DNA of 64,000 bases from Baekduia soli (GTDB taxonomy: Bacteria; Actinomycetota; Thermoleophilia; Solirubrobacterales; Solirubrobacteraceae). A program made the translations under genes and the position numbers. The stretch lies in the NCBI RefSeq assembly GCF_007970665.1, contig NZ_CP042430.1, positions 3,348,001-3,412,000 on the forward strand, given 5' to 3'. The notes beneath the pieces were generated by a model, which did no database searches, was not told the DNA's origin, and was given only the letters and a program-made list of their open reading frames with translations. This document shows positions 61,436 through 64,000 of the stretch, in pieces (positions within the stretch are counted from its first letter, which is position 1; every line of letters begins with the position of its first letter).

Positions 61436-61689
61436 GCCGCGTCCCCTTCAGTCAGACCGCCGGCGTCATACCAGGGCGCGGTGGTCTGCTCTCGAAGCTG
61501 TCGGAGCAGCGCCTCGCCCTGGGCCCGCTGAGCCTGCTCGGGCGTGCGCGCCTCGGGCTCGGTGTTCTGAGCCTGGGGCGTGGGGGCGTCCATGCCGTTG
61601 AGGGCGCGGAGCAGCTGCGCGGCGTCGGTGTGGCCGGCGGCCTCAAGCACACGAATGCGCGCGTCGTCGGGGTTGTTGGGGTCAGTCAT
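61432..61689 (-). CDS. Hypothetical protein of the element
   Basis: An 85-residue protein (MTDPNNPDDARIRVLEAAGHTDAAQLLRAL...) with a helical first half and a Gln/Ala/Glu-rich second half. GGAGGT lies 6 bp upstream of ATG 61689 on the minus strand. Overlaps both neighbours. No family recognised. Confidence 0.65.
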   Translation of the reverse strand: MTDPNNPDDARIRVLEAAGHTDAAQLLRALNGMDAPTPQAQNTEPEARTPEQAQRAQGEALLRQLREQTTAPWYDAGGLTEGDAA

Positions 61690-61843
61690 CGTGTACCTCC
61701 GTTGGGGATGGTGTGGCAGTGTTGGAGCCGCACAGAGCGCGCTCTTCGAGCAGGTGCAGGACCACGGTCTGCAGTCCTGGGGCGGCCGCCGCGGCGGGCT
61801 CGTCGGGCTCGTCGTCATCGGAGAAGTACGCGTGCTGTGTCAT
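61682..61843 (-). CDS. Small acidic hypothetical protein (53 residues)
   Basis: A 53-residue frame (MTQHAYFSDDDEPDEPAAAA, then a helix LQTVVLHLLEERALCG). AGGAGG lies 6 bp upstream of ATG 61843. The ATG overlaps the HTH gene stop (ATGA), and its own stop overlaps the next start by 8 bp. The junctions and strong ribosome site support it. Confidence 0.55.
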   Translation of the reverse strand: MTQHAYFSDDDEPDEPAAAAAPGLQTVVLHLLEERALCGSNTATPSPTEVHDD

Positions 61844-62064
61844 GCGGCCCTCCTGAGGTCGTCGGTGATCGCCGAGGCGTTGGTGTCCAACCAGTTGGCG
61901 AGGCCGGTGACGCTGTAGACGACGACGCCCCCGACGCGGGCCGTGGGCACGTGGGGACGCACGTGGATGTCGAAGACCTCAACGGAGACCCCCAGGGCGG
62001 CGGCGGCTTCGGCTCGGCGAAGAGCGAGCGCGGGCACCGGGACGTCGATCTGGCGTCGGCCCAT
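61840..62064 (-). CDS. Helix-turn-helix protein, excisionase-like
   Basis: A 74-residue protein. LRRAEAAAALGVSVEVFDIHVRPHV with RVGGVVVYSVTGLANWLD follows the winged MerR/HTH_17 pattern of excisionases and similar small DNA-binding proteins. It could be the excisionase partner of the integrase or a regulator. The start is a TAATG overlap with the gene upstream. Confidence 0.7.
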   Translation of the reverse strand: MGRRQIDVPVPALALRRAEAAAALGVSVEVFDIHVRPHVPTARVGGVVVYSVTGLANWLDTNASAITDDLRRAA

Positions 62065-62567
62065 TAGGCGGCTTCCTCGTCGAGCTGCTCGAGCGCGTTG
62101 TCGGCCTGGCCCTGCTCGATGCCGTGGCACTTGGCGCAACGCATGACGCCGCCGGCGTTCTGGTTGAATTGGCGCGGTCCGACGCAGCCGCAGATCTGGT
62201 GGCCGTCGCCGAGGAGGTCACGCACCCGGCCTAGGGTGATCGGGTGCTGATCGGGCCGCCCGACCTTGGGCGTGGCGTTGGTCTTAGCGCCCGTGCCGGT
62301 CCTGGCGATAGCGGCGGCGAGCTGTGCGGGTCCGGGCCGGTACTCGGCCTGGCCGGTCTCGGCGAGGGCGGCGAGGGCGGCGGTGACCATGACGGGGTCG
62401 TGGCCGCCAAGAACACGGGCATAGGCCAGGGCGTGATCTGAGGTGAGCTTGCGTGGCCAGAACGCGGCGAGGTCAGCGAAAAACGCGTGCCAGCCCAGCG
62501 CGTCGATCGTGTGCCAGTCGCTGGCGTGCACGGCCTTGACGAGCTGGTCGCGACGATCGACGCTCAT
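62064..62567 (-). CDS. Hypothetical protein with C-terminal zinc finger
   Basis: A 167-residue protein. The helical N-terminus (HTIDALGWHAFFADLAAFWPRKL, then RVLGGHDPVMVTAALAALAETG) resembles small replication-accessory proteins of actinophages. The C-terminus has four cysteines (QICGCVG and MRCAKCHG) for one zinc ion. Assignment to a replication role is inference from this shape and from the HTH gene upstream. Confidence 0.65.
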   Translation of the reverse strand: MSVDRRDQLVKAVHASDWHTIDALGWHAFFADLAAFWPRKLTSDHALAYARVLGGHDPVMVTAALAALAETGQAEYRPGPAQLAAAIARTGTGAKTNATPKVGRPDQHPITLGRVRDLLGDGHQICGCVGPRQFNQNAGGVMRCAKCHGIEQGQADNALEQLDEEAA

Positions 62568-63052
62568 GCCGCCTGCTCCTGGTCGTTGTCTTCTGAGATG
62601 AACTCGCCATCATCAGCGCGACCGGGAGGCCCGAAGGCGCTCACGTGCGTGCGTGCTGGGTTGGGTGTTTGGTTAATGCTTTTGGTTAGGGGGGCGTTTC
62701 GACCACTCCCCTTACTGCCATTTCGACCACTCCCCTTACGCCCTGCCGACCACGGTGGCGAATCGCCCACCGTGGCGTTTTGACCACTGGTCAAGGCGAT
62801 CGTGTAGACGCGGGTGCGGTACCGCTCGTCGATCGGGCCCGGCACGATCGCGCCCCGGCGGACCAGGCTCGCGAGGGTGCGCTTGACCGAGCGGACGTTC
62901 TTGACGTTGGCGCGCCGGGCGAGCTCGGTCGGGCCGACGCAGATGCCGGTGCCGTCTGCGTGCGCGGCCTCGGCGAGGATGAGCAGCAGCAGCCGGTCGG
63001 CCCCGGTCGTCGGGCTCTCGGCGAGCACCCACTGGATCGCGGCGATGCTCAT
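62564..63052 (-). CDS. Helix-turn-helix protein (HTH_36-like), possible replication initiator
   Basis: A 162-residue protein. IQWVLAESPTTGADRLLLLI followed by GPTELARRANVKNVRSVKRTL and LVRRGAIVPG is the winged helix used by phage and plasmid replication-initiation proteins. A Ser/Gly/Lys/Asn-rich linker follows. It may start element replication together with the zinc-finger gene downstream. Confidence 0.65.
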   Translation of the reverse strand: MSIAAIQWVLAESPTTGADRLLLLILAEAAHADGTGICVGPTELARRANVKNVRSVKRTLASLVRRGAIVPGPIDERYRTRVYTIALTSGQNATVGDSPPWSAGRKGSGRNGSKGSGRNAPLTKSINQTPNPARTHVSAFGPPGRADDGEFISEDNDQEQAA

Positions 63053-63291
63053 GCGCGTGCCGCCTCGTGCTCGTCGCGGTCGACGAGTCGCAGGCCCAAG
63101 ACGCCGTTGGGCAGGATGGCCTTGACCACGCGGCCTTCGATCAGAGCCATCTCGACGGCCAGCGCCGCATAGCGCCGCCCGCGGTCCTGCTCGATGGCGT
63201 GGATGACCGCGGTGCGGGGTGCGGTGCCTCCAACGCGTGCGAGGACTCGCGCGACGCGGACGGACGCGGTGATGTACGGCGAGGTGCTCAT
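63049..63291 (-). CDS. Small hypothetical protein, winged-helix-like
   Basis: An 80-residue protein (TASVRVARVLARVGGTAPRTAVIHAIEQD), then RYAALAVEMALIEGRVVKA, a pattern consistent with a small winged helix. ATGA overlaps at both ends. Function unknown. Confidence 0.6.
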   Translation of the reverse strand: MSTSPYITASVRVARVLARVGGTAPRTAVIHAIEQDRGRRYAALAVEMALIEGRVVKAILPNGVLGLRLVDRDEHEAARA

Positions 63292-63782
63292 GCGAGCACC
63301 TCGAGGTCAATGGAGTGCCGGCTACCGCCGCCGGCTAGACCTGGCTCGCCTGGCTCGCTCGAGCCGTCGTCACGGCTCGTGGCCTTGCGACGACAACGCG
63401 TCCCAGCGGGACGGCCTGCGCCGCGAGTGCGAGCGCCGCAACGGCGAGCGGTCGGGATGTTCAGCGAGGTCGCGGTGGGCGTGTTGGGCGCCGTCATGCG
63501 CGTCTTGTGCACCCGGCCGTCCAAGCCGGTGTAGGACGCGATCACCTCGCCGGAAGCACCGAGCACGGCGCGCACCGCACGCATGTTGAGCTGATCCGCC
63601 AGCGTCTGACCGGGGGGCACGTAAACAGCGCGAACCATGGCGGCCTGATCGGGGTCGTGGCGGTCGAGGTGCCGCATGTACATGCGGATCTCGATCGCTT
63701 CTCGGAGCCGCCTGACGACTCTTGGCTTGCCGGTGTCGGTGAGGTCGTAGCGACCTCTCGGGTCAGTAAACTGCGTGTTCAT
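63288..63782 (-). CDS. Hypothetical protein of the element
   Basis: A 164-residue protein. The N-terminal half (LTDTGKPRVVRRLREAIEIRMYMRHL) is globular and MRAVRAVLGASGEVIASYTG follows. The C-terminal part is Arg/Gly/Ser-rich with a CGARTRGAGRPAGTRC segment, like a degraded version of the RCGARTRxGxPC motif of actinophage small proteins. ATG 63782 was chosen over an upstream Met because it gives the better N-terminus. Confidence 0.55.
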   Translation of the reverse strand: MNTQFTDPRGRYDLTDTGKPRVVRRLREAIEIRMYMRHLDRHDPDQAAMVRAVYVPPGQTLADQLNMRAVRAVLGASGEVIASYTGLDGRVHKTRMTAPNTPTATSLNIPTARRCGARTRGAGRPAGTRCRRKATSRDDGSSEPGEPGLAGGGSRHSIDLEVLA

Positions 63783-63999
63783 TGCGGGGCACCATCCCGT
63801 ATGTAGTGACACCAGACGCCGGCCCGGGCGTCTGGTTGTCGTTTGACGCCAGGTAAAACTTCAGGGCGCGCAGAATCTCTTTGCTTGTGGACCGGTCGGC
63901 TGCGCGGGCACGCGACCGGATCTCTTCAGCAAGCGGCCGTGGCACGCATGCTGACAAGGTGGCGTCGCACACCATCGGTTCGGTGTCAGCAGCGGGCAT
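63763..63999 (-). CDS. Ribbon-helix-helix DNA-binding protein
   Basis: A 78-residue protein with an RHH core (VPRPLAEEIRSRARAADRSTSKEILRAL, in outline, residues 20-46). A later in-frame Met (residue 9) is also possible, and because the window ends one base upstream, an earlier start cannot be excluded. It overlaps the next gene by 20 bp, as the other RHH gene of this element does with its neighbour. Confidence 0.65.
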   Translation of the reverse strand: MPAADTEPMVCDATLSACVPRPLAEEIRSRARAADRSTSKEILRALKFYLASNDNQTPGPASGVTTYGMVPRNEHAVY

Positions 64000-64000
64000 G

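Larger units (their letters stand above)
56915..64000. mobile_element. Integrated element, left part (integrase to window edge)
   Basis: A tyrosine integrase lies at the left end, followed by a minus-strand series of small unknown genes with tight ATGA/TAATG overlaps. DNA-binding ribbon-helix-helix and HTH proteins are frequent and the base composition is lower in G+C than the host part. I see no structural phage, conjugation or replication gene that would tell a prophage from a plasmid-like integrative element. No attachment repeat can be named, because the right end is not in the window. The left att site may lie in 56711-56914. Confidence 0.7.

Overview
The window is about 74% G+C chromosomal DNA from a high-GC actinobacterium. 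Three things suggest a deep-branching class such as Thermoleophilia (Solirubrobacterales-like), though this is inference from gene content and order. First, the actinobacterial block mihF-gmk-rpoZ-coaBC is present. Second, RNase Y (rny) sits between recA-recX and miaB, which is unusual for classical Actinomycetia that rely on RNase E. Third, RNase J and PNPase are encoded in the same window.

Layout. 1-1462: fragment of an unknown gene, a small hypothetical, mscL and tRNA-Arg(CCG). 1463-10705: rnz, then a tightly overlapped pyrimidine operon pyrR-pyrB-pyrC-carA-carB-pyrD behind a PyrR-type leader. 10968-13417: mihF-gmk-rpoZ-coaBC. 13414-18134: MoxR ATPase, DUF58 protein, TgpA-like transglutaminase and a TPR protein. 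18241-27389: the large translation/transcription operon rimP-nusA-ylxR-infB-ylxP-rbfA-nrnA-truB-ribF-rpsO, with hairpins in its leader. 27389-34539: peroxiredoxin, SRPBCC, DsbA-like protein, pnp, M16 peptidase, dapB, two tandem GNATs. 34634-40438: UspA-like protein, recD2, dapA, rnj, dodecin. 40524-50345: a two-component system, ftsK, rodZ-like, cinA, thpR, recA, recX, GNAT. 50681-55636: rny, miaB and a Rv2578c-type radical SAM protein split by a 340-residue intein. 55682-56710: a zinc-ribbon microprotein and an SDR.

From 56915 to the right edge lies part of an integrated element of visibly lower G+C. A tyrosine integrase is followed by a minus-strand train of small genes joined by ATGA/TAATG overlaps. 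They include ribbon-helix-helix regulators, helix-turn-helix proteins, zinc-ribbon microproteins and many unknowns. The right end lies outside the window.

A feature that cuts across the window is a set of seven reading-frame breaks (carB, pyrD, rpoZ, DUF58, transglutaminase, SRPBCC, integrase). All are repaired by adding one base, and in six of them the base falls clearly in a G or C run that is one shorter than the conserved protein requires; the DUF58 site is inferred. Several of these genes are essential or highly conserved, so homopolymer under-calling in the assembly is the simplest explanation. The breaks should be checked before any is called a pseudogene.

The most striking biology is the intein. 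It sits exactly on the third cysteine of the radical SAM CX3CX2C cluster motif, so the Fe-S site is completed by the C-extein only after splicing. Other unusual points are a C-X9-C-X10-C-X4-H zinc-finger-like insert in NusA, a zinc ribbon on the MscL C-terminus, a 42-bp direct repeat at the peroxiredoxin 3' end, and apparent non-standard start codons for ylxR (GTA) and pyrD (CTG).
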